A stretch of DNA of 64,000 bases from contig NC_079484.1 of NCBI RefSeq assembly GCF_026230105.1, forward strand, positions 8,013,805 through 8,077,804, given 5' to 3'. Under the pieces are notes generated by a model, which did not search any database, was not told the DNA's origin, and saw only the letters and a list, made by a program, of their open reading frames with translations. This DNA comes from Diorhabda sublineata. Taxonomy: Eukaryota; Arthropoda; Insecta; Coleoptera; Chrysomelidae. Numbering within the stretch: the first letter of the stretch is position 1; each line of letters opens with the position of its first letter. Both the position numbers and the translations under genes were made by a program. Below are positions 34,839 to 46,325 of this stretch, piece after piece.

Positions 34839-35665
34839 TGAGGTCTAGCTACGAAAAAAGGTTTTATTATAAAAATTATTCTACATTCGCATACTCTTCT
34901 TCAATATACTTCCCTCCCCTCGCCACACACCTTGCAATATGTTTCTTCCATTGATCTAAACAGTGCTGAAAGTCTTCTTTGGTGAAGGCGTTAAGGAGCT
35001 CTACTGTTTTTTGCTTTACTGTTTCTAACGAATCAAATCGAGTCCCTTTTAAAGCAGATCTTTTTTTTAAATGACCAGACCCGTTGACGCGAGAGCATTT
35101 GGTCAGGAGTCAGATTTTTTGGCTCCAGCTTCGCACAGACTTTCGTAATTCCTCGTGTAAAATCTTTATAACCGTTTCTTTATCGGCGATTACAGCCTCG
35201 GCAATCACCCAGGTGCTCAATCGATGATCTGAACGCACAATTTGGTTGATTTTGGTCACTGTTTCCGGAGTTGAAACAGTCATAGCGCGACCTGGGTGTT
35301 GGTCATCTTCAGTGCTCTCTCGGCCCTCACTAAAGCGCTTACACCACTCAAAAACACGCTTACTAGATAGAGAATTGTCCTCATAGATCTCTTGCAACAA
35401 TTTATAGCACTCAGTCGGAGTATTTTTCAAGTTAACTAGAAATTTGAGATTGCAGCGTTGCTCCAGTTTTTCGTCATACATAGTTTTCTGCACGAGAAAA
35501 AAACACGTTCGTTTCAAACCGCTACTGCACAAATGATATAATAGTGACGGTAACGTGTTTTGGAACGTGCATAGACAAGATACCCAACGTACTACTCGAT
35601 TTTTATCCCACCCCTCTAGTGGGCCCTCTAGGCGCGTAGTCTCGTTATTTAATAGCTAGACCTCG
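34839..35665 (-). mobile_element. Mariner element, internally deleted, both ends present
   Basis: Terminal inverted repeats start TGAGGTCTAGCTA at 34839 and, on the other strand, CGAGGTCTAGCTA at 35665. Each is flanked by TA (34837-34838 and 35666-35667), the mariner target duplication. The full element of about 827 bp is shorter than the roughly 1.3 kb of autonomous mariners because of one internal deletion. Coding capacity is on the minus strand. Well preserved ends and few substitutions mark it as the youngest DNA transposon in the window. It could have been mobilised in trans. Confidence 0.9.
34876..35481 (-). pseudogene. Mariner transposase, catalytic core deleted
   Basis: The start MYDEKLEQRCNLKFLV (from 35481) opens the N-terminal DNA-binding domain with TPTECYKLLQEIY, RVFEWCKRFSEGR and the second helix-turn-helix ending in IKILHEEL. 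The text continues to LTPDQMLSRQRVWSF and then, at a junction near 35060-35070, runs into the C-terminal end with GTRFDSLETVKQKTVELL, FTKEDFQHCLDQW and GKYIEEEYANVE, stopping at 34876. The whole D34D catalytic region is missing, and small shifts near 35110 and 35065 put the halves in different frames. The remaining halves are nearly intact, so the deletion was probably an abortive gap repair event after excision. Confidence 0.9.
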
Positions 35666-37667
35666 TATTGTTGGAAATAATTATTAGTTTAATGTTTTCC
35701 TAGTTAAATGAATAAGATAGTGAAAACATTATTACAGTACATTGGAATTTCAATGTAAGCAATATGCTTTACTCAGATTCAAAATTGATAAGATCCGAGA
35801 AGATGAACTCGAGTTAAAATTTAGCTAGTTATAGTGAAATTTTTAATTACACACGATTATTTTAATCGGAGAAGGAAATGATAAAAGTTCTTTTCCAACA
35901 AGAGAAATGCACCGTGGCTTACGTAGGATCAAAACAGTTGACCAATTAATGAAATCGAAGACCTTGAATTTGCGGATATGTCTGTTAAAAACAAATAGAA
36001 ATCATACGCAAGAAAAAAACCCAGACTAGAAATGATCTCTAATACATAAATTGAAAATATAAGTGCTTCTCTGAGTTCACGAACGTTAAAAAGCCACATT
36101 GATTTAACTATAAATCAAACGACCTTGATCAGCTCCCTGGGACCAGAGAAAGCGTTCGATTGCGTAGATGGAGCGTGCTATTTGGGATTATGATTTATGA
36201 CAGAGAACAAAGACTTTCCTATTAACTGTTAAATAGACTATTGTAAATTATTCCCTTTGTTATAATTCACTTGTTGAATTTTATATGGTAGGAATAATGG
36301 ACTTCTGTGATATAAATATCCGTAGCGAATTGAACCAAAGTATTATCAAGAAGGGAGTATTGCGATTATTTAAGATACTCATCAAAGCTGCCATAAATAT
36401 GCCTTCAGTTATATTTGAATTTGAGATTCATGTTTTTAAATGTAAAATTAAATTCATCTTACGTCTTCGATGGACTAAGTGAACAACATACAAGGCCAGA
36501 TCAAGTATAAATATTTTTCACAATCTAAGAAAGAACTACCTATACCTAGATGAAATTGGATGTAACGCAAAAGCTGTTCATTTATGGCAATTTATAGGGA
36601 AGGGATTGTGTAGGGATGCACTATTATATTATAATACCCGGCTTTTTATCTATAGCTTGAGAAATTTGATTTTATAAAATCTATTTGATTTTAATCCAGG
36701 ATAGATTTGGTTTTTATTGTTGTATCATCATTGGGTTTCAAATTTCGATAAGATGGGACTGTAGAATATCAATCTTAAATCTGCTAAATCATACATGATA
36801 TATATTTGTCTACATCTCATTTTTTTCATGTGTCGATTAGAGTTTTTCCAGTTTTCACCCGTTATATTTTCAACTTCCATCTTTAATAACTCGTTTACAC
36901 TGATGTTCAAAGTAGGTTTATCATTGTGACCACGTATATTACACATCAATTCAAACTATATCAACTAGATCTTATTAAAAATGCACTAATATGGCGGAAG
37001 CTGAATTAGATCGTCATCTGCTGCTTTTGCAAATTTGTCACAAATGTATTCCTCTGAAAAATGATTACTTTTTACAGCTTCTAACAGTTGTTGTATAATT
37101 TTCATGGAAATATATTAAAAGATTAAAAGAAATTAATACACTTTGGTCCACCTTTTTTTCGAGTCTCTTAGGAGCTATAGAATTACCCACAATTTCCCAA
37201 ACTGTGCTTTCAGCTTTCTGTTAAAGCTGAAGTCTCTTTAAATGGAAAGTATTTTTGGTAGATTCGCTGTACTAATTTTATGTAAACACTTTTAACTATT
37301 ATTTTTACCTCAACGGAAAAACATTGCGATATTTGGTAGTCATTTCGAAAGACACTATCGAACTTCATAATAGACGCTCTTTCATGGCTCAAAATGAACT
37401 GACACAGACAAAGGTACTGAGACCATACATAATATGACCTGTTGGGGCCACGTATAAATATAAGAGTAGAGTCTTTGCTAAGATATAATAAAATATGATA
37501 TAAAAATATTTTCTTCATTCATTCGGTAGTTTCACGTCAATTCTACATATATAGTCGATACACAAAGTTAAAAACTTGTTTTTTTTTCATAAGCTTCTAT
37601 ATGAAAGATTCTAAATAGAAGTATTGAGTCTTGACTCCGCCTCTAACTCCCTCTAAGTCCGCTATAT
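35666..37667. other. AT-rich DNA, one weak LINE-like word
   Basis: At 36139-36175 the plus strand reads GPEKAFDCVDGA, which resembles the F.D..KAFD.VD catalytic motif of reverse transcriptases. No neighbouring LINE motif supports it. Nothing else was recognised. Confidence 0.35.
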
Positions 37668-38280
37668 GTGATTAGTACCATGGAATCAAATAACTCAACT
37701 GCAAAGGAAACGCTTCTCATCCCCGGGCTCGCCAATGGACAACTCCTTGCCTCAAACACCAAAAGGAAACTTCCTCCTCCGCCCCTTCGGATGCTAACAA
37801 CAACATTCGAAGACCTCCATAAGATCTATCTTAATTTCTTAGACAATTTTCCCAAAGCTATTAGGTTTTCCTGTAACCTGGTGAAGCGGTTAACCAGCCA
37901 AATAGTCAACGATAAGGAATAATGCAGCCGCAGCTGTACTCGCCCGCCCCAAAACCAGCTTTCTTATTGTATAGTAAACGAGAGCTGGAGCTTTCTATTC
38001 TTTTTCTCCAAACCTCGTTTGGTTTATCTTTTGGTTTTATTTTTTCAGCCTAAAACAGTGCAATCACAAGCTAATCAACACAACCCCAGGGGAGTAATCA
38101 GGGCCAGCTCCAATCAACCTTCCTCTCTATAACAAGATTTCATCGTCCCACCCAAAATCAACGAATCTGACGAGTCATAACCTGCTAAAGGGCATCTACA
38201 GTAGAAGTCCGATTTCGAGAGTGTCACAGCTCAGTATCAAAACGCATCGTGTTCATCCCTACACGGGGATTAAATAGAAC
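37668..38280 (+). other. GC-richer segment with an unrecognised reading frame
   Basis: An open frame (37680-37922 from ATG) reads MESNNSTAKETLL and later KRKLPPPPLRML and DNFPKAIRFSCNLVKRL. The following 350 bp stay GC-richer than the flanks and carry coding-like words in shifted frames (for example HNPRGVIRASSNQPSS and FIVPPKINESDES). Composition suggests former coding sequence. The proline-rich, basic character would suit the N-terminal part or ORF1 (gag-like) of a retroelement, but I cannot identify conserved CCHC knuckles, so the family stays open. Confidence 0.35.
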
Positions 38281-39183
38281 TGCATAAATTGAAATTCAGG
38301 AATATTCGGTGAATATATTTGGGAAATCTGCAATATCACATGACAAAAATAAGTCCATGATCTTGTAAGATCAAGATGTGATTATTGAATGAATAGTTCA
38401 AGATATTTCTAATTCTTAATCTATATTTTGTTGTAACATATTGAATGAAAGATGGCGTCTGCAAAAATTTATATTTTATAACACTTATGACGGTGGAAAC
38501 TTCATAACAAATAATCATGCTTCTAATTGAACATCCTATAAACCTTTTTATAAATTTTATGAAATTATTATTCAAACTAAAACTCAAAAAATATTTTTCT
38601 TATAATTCAAAGTACACTGTATATATCTAGATAAATTTTCTGGCTGGATTGTGACAAGTTCATACATCATCGAAATATTTTTTAGGAACGAAATTACAAA
38701 CATATTTTACAATGGTAGGGGATCAAAAATAAATTTGAAGCTCTTGGAGATGTTGAACTTTCTTTGGTAATTCATATTGCTAAACAGATTGACGGGAAAA
38801 ATTGGAAAGAAGTATTAAGGGTGCATATTTGATTAAATTACGTAGTATCCAGGTATCAAAATGTTTCCTTATTTCATTATGAAATTGATTTTCTCTATAT
38901 TCTCCTTCTGAATGAAACGTACAGTAACAAACTTAACAGAAATTTACTTATAAATAACAAAGAATATAATGGAAAAGAACAAGGCAATTCGGAAAAATTT
39001 CAATTACAATAAAAATCATATGAAAAAAAGGAATGAACATTTGTTGAGCTGTCATTTAAATTGGAGAAAATTGTCGAACAAAATTATAGGAAAACACTAT
39101 TTTGAAATAGGACAATGGTGGAAATACAGCTACAACGTGATTGAATTGTTAAACTAGCCTAAGAATGTTGGATTTTCAAAATA
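38281..39183. other. AT-rich DNA, nothing recognised
   Basis: Small open frames without motifs. No supported feature. Confidence 0.45.
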
Positions 39184-39560
39184 TACGAGGCTGGCTCAAC
39201 AGAAAAGTGACTTTTCAGATGTTAACTTCACTGTAGCGATTATAATGTTAATTTGTGTTATGTTCCTGATGTCAAATGTCAATATATATCTGTCAAAAGA
39301 TTAGTTGTAATATTTTTATGATGAAAAAAATAAGGAAAAATTACCAATGTTGATTCAATATTATATTACGTCGAAGAACAATTACAAAAACCGTAGAAAA
39401 TTTACACGAATATTATCCTAAAAGTGCTCCGTCCAAATGTTTTAGAAGTGGTCACACAAGCTCAAACGATACTGTACGTCAAAGACCGTCATTTACAGTA
39501 GCTACTCCAGAAATCTTCATTGAAATATATGTCCTTGTATATATACTGATCGAAAGCTTG
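39184..39560 (+). pseudogene. Mariner 5' end and N-terminal transposase relic
   Basis: The left end reads TA then CGAGGCTGGCTCAACAG, a typical mariner terminal repeat. About 160 bp later the plus strand encodes TVENLHEYYPKSAPSK, RSGHTSSNDTVRQ and TVATPEI, the first helix-turn-helix and the GRTSTND..RSGRP..A.TPE linker of the mariner DNA-binding domain. The catalytic part is absent. From about 39800 a LINE relic follows. The lineage differs from the mariner at 34839-35665. Confidence 0.75.
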
Positions 39561-39794
39561 TTCATATTCAAAGGAATGTTTCGATGTTTCATATTAATTC
39601 TCCCGTTGTTATATCACAGTTGAAAAAACTTCGATATAACGTCATAACTCATGTAAAATCAATATATTGGGCAACACCGAGAATTAGTGGTCAAAGGAAC
39701 CTCATCAGAAACTTTTGTAACCAAAAGAAGTATGAAGTGAAGACCCACCATCAACAGTGTTCTTTAACTTTTTACTATAGATGATTTAACAACA

Positions 39795-40440
39795 ACAAAA
39801 CACAAATCCTTTCCTTCGCAGATGATGTGGTAATTATTTGTAGAACGAAAAATGATCTGGAATTAATGTTTCTACTGTTTGGAAAGAAAAAGTATATGGA
39901 CTACACATGAATGACCTAAATGTCAAATATATGGAGAAGAGGAAGGATTTGATTACCTTCAACCAATTAAAAGTGACGACAGTGACAAACGAAGGAGAAT
40001 CTATAGGAGACTGACAAGAAGGAAAAAAACCTTTAGAGCACTAGGAGGACAATAAAGATGAAAAGATATTTCAAGAGCTGTCAAGCTACGCATATATAAG
40101 ACAGTTATATAAATAACGGCGCTAAATTGTAACGATTGTTAGAACAAAAAAGAAGAAAACAAAATAAACATATGGGACAAAAAGAAGAACAGCAAACGCA
40201 AAGATGAAAGTATATGGAAGAAAAAAACTACGTTAGATGGAACATATAGCCAGAATGGACGAAGATATTGGGGCTAGAAGATCCCTATCAAGGGATGCAG
40301 GAGCGTGAAGGAAAAAATGAACAGAAGCATGTAGAAACGATTTATAAAGAATAGGATCAAAGTTGAAATAATTTTCTTGGCCAATCATGTCATAAACATA
40401 GTGTTGTAGACTACCAAAGGTGTAATATCTATTGAGTACT
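39795..40440 (+). pseudogene. LINE reverse transcriptase relic
   Basis: The plus strand reads QILSFADDVVIICRTKNDLE (39800-39860), the F/YADD catalytic box with both Asp residues kept. In other frames it continues with GLHMNDLNVKYME (the GL.IN..KTKYM motif) and a decayed thumb with YKTVI. Near 40243-40300 it reads HIARMDEDIGARRSL, the tail motif of insect LINE polyproteins. Many stops and shifts make it inactive. The N-terminal half is missing, and the preceding sequence is a mariner fragment. Confidence 0.75.
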
Positions 40441-41454
40441 TAGAAAAGGGGGAAACGGTAATTGATCAATGCAATACTTGTGGTATGTGATGCAGTCGTA
40501 GGCTTCTTTTTGTCAAATATTACAATGATGTGATATCAGTTTAATATATATATTTTAGTTAATTTTGAGAGTTATACATCTCAAAAACCTAGTACAAAAC
40601 CCGATCAATTCACTATGGTATATAACAAAACTCATTCTCTTTCATATGAAAATATCAATCAAGAAAATTGTTTTTGAAATGTAAGCTCTAACAAGAAACA
40701 GACAAATTACTTAGTTTTTCTTAAAAATTATTAAAATAACTTATATTTCCCCTCGAAATATAAAATACATTTTATAAAAGCACATCGATCTATAGCGTAA
40801 TAGAGATAATTGCGATTTTCAACGAAGACATTAATAGTTATCATGACATCATTTCGTTGCAATTTATTGAAATATGGAATCGGTATATAAAAACCTCTAA
40901 TAAAACTCAATGGAAAACAAACAAAAATACCTGTATCTATATTCATATTAGTTATTTGTTTCTGACAGGTTATTTGCCGGCGATAACATTTTGTCATTAA
41001 ATTGATTTGACTACAACTCGAATACGATATTTCTCATATATAAAAACAATGCCAATTTGGGTTATTGGCGAATAAATGTACAGTATTTCCATGAAGACAT
41101 TGAACAGATTTTAGATAATATGATAATATTATATACTATACTACATACTTGTTCATCTTCTTTGGTTTTGTCTGAACTAATCCCATGATTAACCAAAATT
41201 TTACATTCTACCTAATCTTCCATGTACTTCACTGTATTCCCAATGGTTTTCTTGAAATTTCTGCACTTCACTATTGTAGCTACTAAGTACTTAATTGAGC
41301 TTTTAAATTTCCATTTTCATCACTTTTCACACTTGATGCGATGGAGTCTGTAGATTTTTATTGTTTATGTGTTTCTAAAGTCATTTTTCGTGATCTTTGC
41401 TCTGTTTATATGGAGTTCCCGGTGTAGTTAAATTGATATTCATACTGAGCACAA
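40441..41454. other. AT-rich DNA, nothing recognised
   Basis: An 88-codon minus-strand frame at 40731-40997 has no known motif. No other feature. Confidence 0.45.
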
Positions 41455-41543
41455 TGTTTACACCACCACTACACCAAAACTCACAATTAGAGTCGGACGC
41501 GCCTTTCCATATCGTCTTCGGAGACTGAAGGTAAACTAAAACA
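41455..41543. repeat. Diverged inverted copy of hairpin B
   Basis: tttacaccaccactacaccaaaa, then ggacgcgcc, then atcgtcttcggagactgaaggtaaact matches the reverse complement of 32086-31995. The CTTCGG/CTGAAG hairpin is kept with altered bases, while the second small hairpin and one outer arm are lost. Confidence 0.65.
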
Positions 41544-41670
41544 TAACAACCTGACTGTATTATACTGAATTACACCAAAAATCTCCCGTGAAAATTAATT
41601 GTCCCTATCTGAGCTTTACATTCGGTATACATAGAATGCGGTTCTAAATTGAAACCTATCGAAATAATTC

Positions 41671-42355
41671 TTCTCGTTTTCACGTGACAACAATGTCGCG
41701 ACTTTAGTGCCATGAAACTAAAAGTCGCGACATTTTTAAACATGCAAACTTCAAAATCACGTTTCACGGCAATAATTTGAAGCCGTGGCATTAGTGTCGC
41801 GATATCAAAATCATGTTGATATTTTTGTGACATTTTACATTAGTTCCACGCAACATACCTCGTGAAAATAGAAGTGCCGCATTGTCGTGACCACATGTGA
41901 AAGAAAATTAATCGTGAATTAGAAGATAGAATCGCAAGAAGCAAAGCGGAAGAACATCTGTTAGCTATAACTGGGATTACAGACGTCACGCATAACAGTA
42001 TACTTCTTTTGAATGCTAGTTTGAACCTTCCCAAGTAGAATATTAAACATAGCCTGGTCTATGCGCCTGAAATTCAAAAATCCAGGAGGATCCTCTACAG
42101 AAAGCTCTCGTATAAGGGTGTTACAAGCATCCGTTTGATCCATCGCATTATCCAGATTTTTTTTTTAATTTTCCTTTTTTTGTGCATTTTCTTCACTTAT
42201 AATTAAACTTGCAGCAGCCGCAATCGTTTCATTCGAAGCCTTTTTTAATTTAATACAAAAATCGTGACATTAAATACATGAAAACAACCATTAAAAATGT
42301 CATATTATCGTGACTTAAAGTGTCATAACATTATTATGTCGCATGAAAACGAGCC
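41671..42355 (-). mobile_element. Short Harbinger-type element with both ends
   Basis: The left end (ctcgttttcacgtgaca from about 41673) and the right end read on the other strand (ctcgttttcatgcgaca) are inverted repeats. They continue inward through matching gtcgcgac/gtcacga and acatttttaa blocks, a total of about 100 bp. The right end is followed by TTA, the usual PIF/Harbinger target triplet. The left triplet is not intact. Just inside the left end is a hairpin (gtcgcgacttt/aaaagtcgcgac, 41694-41731). The element of about 685 bp is a deletion derivative that keeps the start of the transposase. Confidence 0.65.
41961..42143 (-). pseudogene. Harbinger transposase N-terminal remnant
   Basis: The minus-strand frame starts MDQTDACNTLIREL and continues LSVEDPPGFLNFRRI, then IDQAMFNILLGKVQTSI and KKYTVMRD. 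This is the well-known N-terminal block of Harbinger transposases (L..EL...D...F..F.RM....F..LL..V...I.K..T.MR). It stops soon afterwards. The DDE catalytic domain is entirely missing between here and the left terminal repeat. Its position directly inside the right terminus agrees with its being the first part of the transposase gene of this element. Confidence 0.8.
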
Positions 42356-43637
42356 TTAACACAATGTCTACTCACGCAGCTTCTGTTTTCTCAAAACGAT
42401 TCATTTTTTCATTGACTGTGCGTCAAAACATACAAATTTAAAATATAAAAATATATATTAATTATATAAATAAAATAATATAAAACTTTGGCATATTTAA
42501 ATATTATATGGTATAATATCCACCATCAAAATTGAATCTTTCAATTCGAAGGTGATTTATAAATGGTGAATTGATTTTTGTGGTACACACTTAGAAAGTC
42601 TACTCTTTTTATAACGGAATTTATTTCGAAATGAGTACCAGACGTGTGGAAGAATTTGTAAAGTTGTTTAAAGATAAACAAATTCCTAGCCTCAAATTTT
42701 ATCTAATATTTTGTACCTAGTTCAACAATGAAAACAACAAAGCTAAGTAAAAATGGCACAAAACCGATAATGTCAAGATCTTCCATGAAACAATCGCATG
42801 CTTTTGATCAAGAAATATTGCGTCTTGCATTGCATTACATCGTCTCAAGCGGCCTTACACACATTGTCTTGCAAATATATTATGTAATCAAATTCCTAGA
42901 TCTGGTAATTTCTTAGCTATTGTTGGAATTTCGACAAAACTTCGTTAAAATATTCTGCAGATCGATATGTTTAGTTTTTTTTTCAACTTGTAGTGTCTGT
43001 TAATAGATATCGAAAACTTCTGTTCAAGTCACCTGAGATATTTTACAAGTTTCTAACCTCAAGAAATTTACTTGAGATTTAGAATTTGCGGAAACTGCAA
43101 CAACTCCTCGGCAAAGTGCGGTCTGGGGTTTTAGTTTTGTCATTTCGAAGGAAAGTTTGATTTGCGGGCAAACTATTATCTTGTTTGAGATGTAACTTTA
43201 GACGTGCTGTTTTGCTGACGGGAAAGTATCTTACTTCGCCTGTTCATAAATTTTATTTACTTACCAAAGTTTCTAAAGTATTTGCATCAGTAATTGTTTA
43301 GTTTGGTAATGGTGGTTATATTTATATTTAAGATATTCTGGATTTGCCCTAGTTACTAGTTTCCTAAGTGACAACGTCACTTCTTTGCAGGGATCACAAT
43401 ATATGTTAAATTAACTAGCTGAAATTAGATGTGAAATTGATTATGTTCTAAATCTTATCCAATCGCTGTTGTGATTTTTCACAGTAGCGACAAATTCTGA
43501 AACTAGAAAATAAAATGAACTTTTGTTACATCCGTCGTCAGAACAAAGAAATTTTATGTGAAACAAGGCATTTGAAATAAAAATCAACCTGTGAGGATGA
43601 TGTCAGAAGTACCTGGCCTGAATTCAAAATGGGGGTC
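42356..43637. other. AT-rich DNA, nothing recognised
   Basis: No supported feature. The sequence tgactgtgcgtcaaaacat near 42415 may be a fragment of hairpin-B-type sequence but is too short to call. Confidence 0.4.
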
Positions 43638-43690
43638 GTTGCTTGAAAAATGCCACTGTATTAGAAAGTATACAATCTATACAGCATATG
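43638..43690. repeat. 53-bp direct repeat, copy A
   Basis: gttgcttgaaaaatgccac and tgtattagaaagt recur at 43975-44025 in the same orientation with a few changes, 337 bp apart. The second copy directly precedes the mariner relic. Confidence 0.75.
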
Positions 43691-43974
43691 TTTACTTCAC
43701 CATTTTATATTTCATAGTAATAGTTTCCAAGATTCAATTAATATCAAAATTGCTTGATTTCTTCCGATACTTCATTCCAATTCTTCCTTGAACGTTGTTA
43801 GCGGATCCTTGAACTTATTCGTACTGAAATACCGAGTACCAACAATAAATTGCGTAGTATTGTACTATTAGTACTAAATTGCGAGTCGTCAGCTCATCGA
43901 ATTTTCCTCTGGTGATTCCCTCCATGATTTCTCAGTTTTTTTTTGGAGCAATGAGTGACTTAGAGATGGCAGTA

Positions 43975-44025
43975 GTTGCTTGAAAAATACCACTGTATTA
44001 GAAAGTTTAATCTCTACAACATATG
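43975..44025. repeat. 53-bp direct repeat, copy B
   Basis: Partner of 43638-43690. It lies about 70 bp before the first readable mariner codons, so the pair may mark a duplicated 5' region of that element. Confidence 0.75.
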
Positions 44026-44092
44026 CTCCACGTTGTTTAGTATTTGTTTGGCAGCCATCAATGTTATACTCTATTTTTATTTGAAAAGCTTT

Positions 44093-45045
44093 AGCTCAAC
44101 CAATAGAGAACCCGAACTAGATTCTACTCCTCCGTTATCAACAGTGAAATATGGGGTAGCAGAGTTTAAACGAAGCCTCACGACCTTCGAAGACCAGCAT
44201 CGCAATGGTCGACCAAATGAGGCGACGACTCCATAAAAATTGAAGAAAATCCACAAAATGGGACCGGATGATCGTCGACGCGAGCTAGCAGACATAGCAG
44301 GCGTTTCAAAAAGAACGGTACATTGTATATCAACTTAAAATTTGGTTATGAGAAAGCTGTGCTCAAGATGTGTAGCACTTTTGCTCTCAATGGGAACAAA
44401 AACAACCTTGTGAAGATGTTTCCATCGACAGTTTGGCAATATTTAACATAAATAAAGCCGAATATTTGCACCGTTTCATAACCATGGATGATTTCAGTTC
44501 ACATTACAACCGAACCATAAGAACAATAAAAACTATGGACTGAAAAGGAAGAGCCGGCTCCAAAGAAGGCAACGAACGTTTCATCTGCGTAGCGACGGTT
44601 TTTTGGGATGCGCGTGAGAGAATTTTCGGTGACTATTTTAAAAAAAAAGAAAAACTATCAAGGGCGAGTATTATGTGGACTCATTGCACCAGCACACATA
44701 TCCTTTATTGAAATGGCTATAATTAATGAATTAAAGTTTGAATTGCTACTTCATGCACCCTATTCGCCAAATTTAGCCCCCTGAGACTATTTTCTGTTCC
44801 CAGGTTCAAAAAAATGGCTCGATCGTCAAAGATTTTCTAGCATTGTAGAGGTGATGTGGGCAGTTATTGGCTATTTTGAGGAGCTTGAAGATTCTTATCA
44901 TAAAAGGGTGTCGAACTCATTCAGCATCGCTGGGTGAAGTGTGTGGAGCTAAAAGGAGATTGCGTTGAAAAATTAATATAATTTTTTCCAAAATTTTCGA
45001 GTTTTCTTTGTTAGGCTGGGGACTTCTGGGACTATATTATAATAA
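44093..45045 (+). pseudogene. Mariner transposase relic, nearly full length
   Basis: Blocks on the plus strand run in order through most of the family. STNREPELDSTPP and VKYGVAEFKRSLTTFEDQ (44095-44190) come first, then RRELADIAGVSKRTVH (44270-44325, second helix-turn-helix). A decayed DETW box follows (TMDDFSSHYN, about 44485, Asp kept but E-T-W lost), then EKEEPAPKKATN. The second box is IAPAHIS (about 44690), where the usual Q-D-N is lost. HAPYSPNLAP and DYFLFPGSKKWL come at 44755-44820, then GYFEELEDSYHK and a W.KCVELKGD end (44870-44970). Stops and shifts abound, so it is dead. After the stop, the a-rich 3' end resembles that at 48890-48985. Confidence 0.8.
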
Positions 45046-45859
45046 ATTCCTTCCATAGTATATACAAATACAAGTATATCTATTAATTATTCAACTATTC
45101 AACTTCTTTCGTGATATTTGTGAATCAATACACCCCAATTTAAGTTTAAAACATAATTTTTTCCATTAAATATAGATCATTCGATCCATTTTAGTATTTG
45201 TTTTTTTTTTCTGTGCAATTGATTGAATTTCTGAAATGTTCCTCAACTATCCATTCATCCATCATAAATTTTCAATATAATTTTGAAAAACAGCAGATGC
45301 GCATCTTCAGAAATAAGCATTTGCGGGATATTAAAAATATAATTTTGAACAAGATGACGAAGCTAAAAATGTAGATATTTGAGTAGAAATTTTCATAATA
45401 CCCGTGTATATTCACAGAATAAACAGTCTTTGAGACTGGTAAAAATGTTATTCTTTCATCTTCTTATATTTCCATCAATGTCGAAATGAATTTTTTATCA
45501 TCAAATAACATCATATTATATCCTTTAACTTTGGTTATAAATTTTATATTGACATAAGTATCCACGTAAATAATGGTAACATAATTCTATAAAAACGAAT
45601 ACCCACTACAAAATTGATGCAATAAAAGTTAGAGCTGTTTAGAGACAAGATACTCCCGATTTTGTTCCTTTTCTGTCTTTCTACAGTGTGAAAAACATTA
45701 AATCTGAATTTCTTTACCAATTTTATAGTGTTTCAATTTGATAATCAAATAAAAGATCTACCCGGGTAAATAATTTTTAATCTTAAATCTAATTTTCGCT
45801 AGACCTATTCCACAAGGATATACCCCACTGTAGTTCAAAACCCCAAACCATCATTTTTG
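45046..45859. other. AT-rich DNA, nothing recognised
   Basis: No supported feature. Confidence 0.45.
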
Positions 45860-46325
45860 TACACTAGGCTAACCGACTGGGATATTTTTAAAGACATTCT
45901 AGAATGTTCCCTAGACCTATGAAAGAATTAGAAATTGCAGTAACAGATTTTACAAAACTCGTACAAAAAGTTGCTTGGGAATTGCCACCGAATCATGTAA
46001 GCGTTCGGCATATAAAAAACTCTAACAAATTGAAACAAAAAAAAAGAGCTATGGAAAATGAAGTGTGGAAGATGAAATAAAATTTAATAGGGCATCTGCT
46101 CAACGACTGAAAAAACAAACAGAAACCAATAATCAGGCATTTGAAAGTGATGTAGTTTCATTACCCCCCTCGACAAACTTGAATTATTATTCGTGGATGA
46201 CTACCAAAAGTTTGAAAAGGTCATAACAGATATTTCCTCCTGTGTATGATCCAGCAGGTAGATGGGCTAGAAATAGTACTGAAAAAGCAGAAACATTTGA
46301 AAAATATCATCATTCTTAATAGAAA
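45860..46325 (+). pseudogene. Jockey-type LINE, endonuclease to reverse transcriptase junction
   Basis: The plus strand reads TDWDIFKDIL (from about 45872), the T.W..F...L signature after the endonuclease domain. A decayed basic segment follows. Near 46185-46215 comes YSWMTTKSLKR, and near 46245-46315 IFPPVYDPAGRWARNSTEKAETFEKY in mixed frames. This corresponds to the L.K.TK.LK.P....PP.......W......KA..FA..L signature that precedes the reverse transcriptase palm in jockey-like LINEs. Neither the endonuclease core nor the palm is present. It is a middle fragment and thus deleted on both sides. Confidence 0.65.

Noticed and set aside
36139..36175. AFDCVD word as a LINE reverse transcriptase fragment
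   Set aside because: A six-residue motif without any neighbouring reverse transcriptase block is too weak to annotate.
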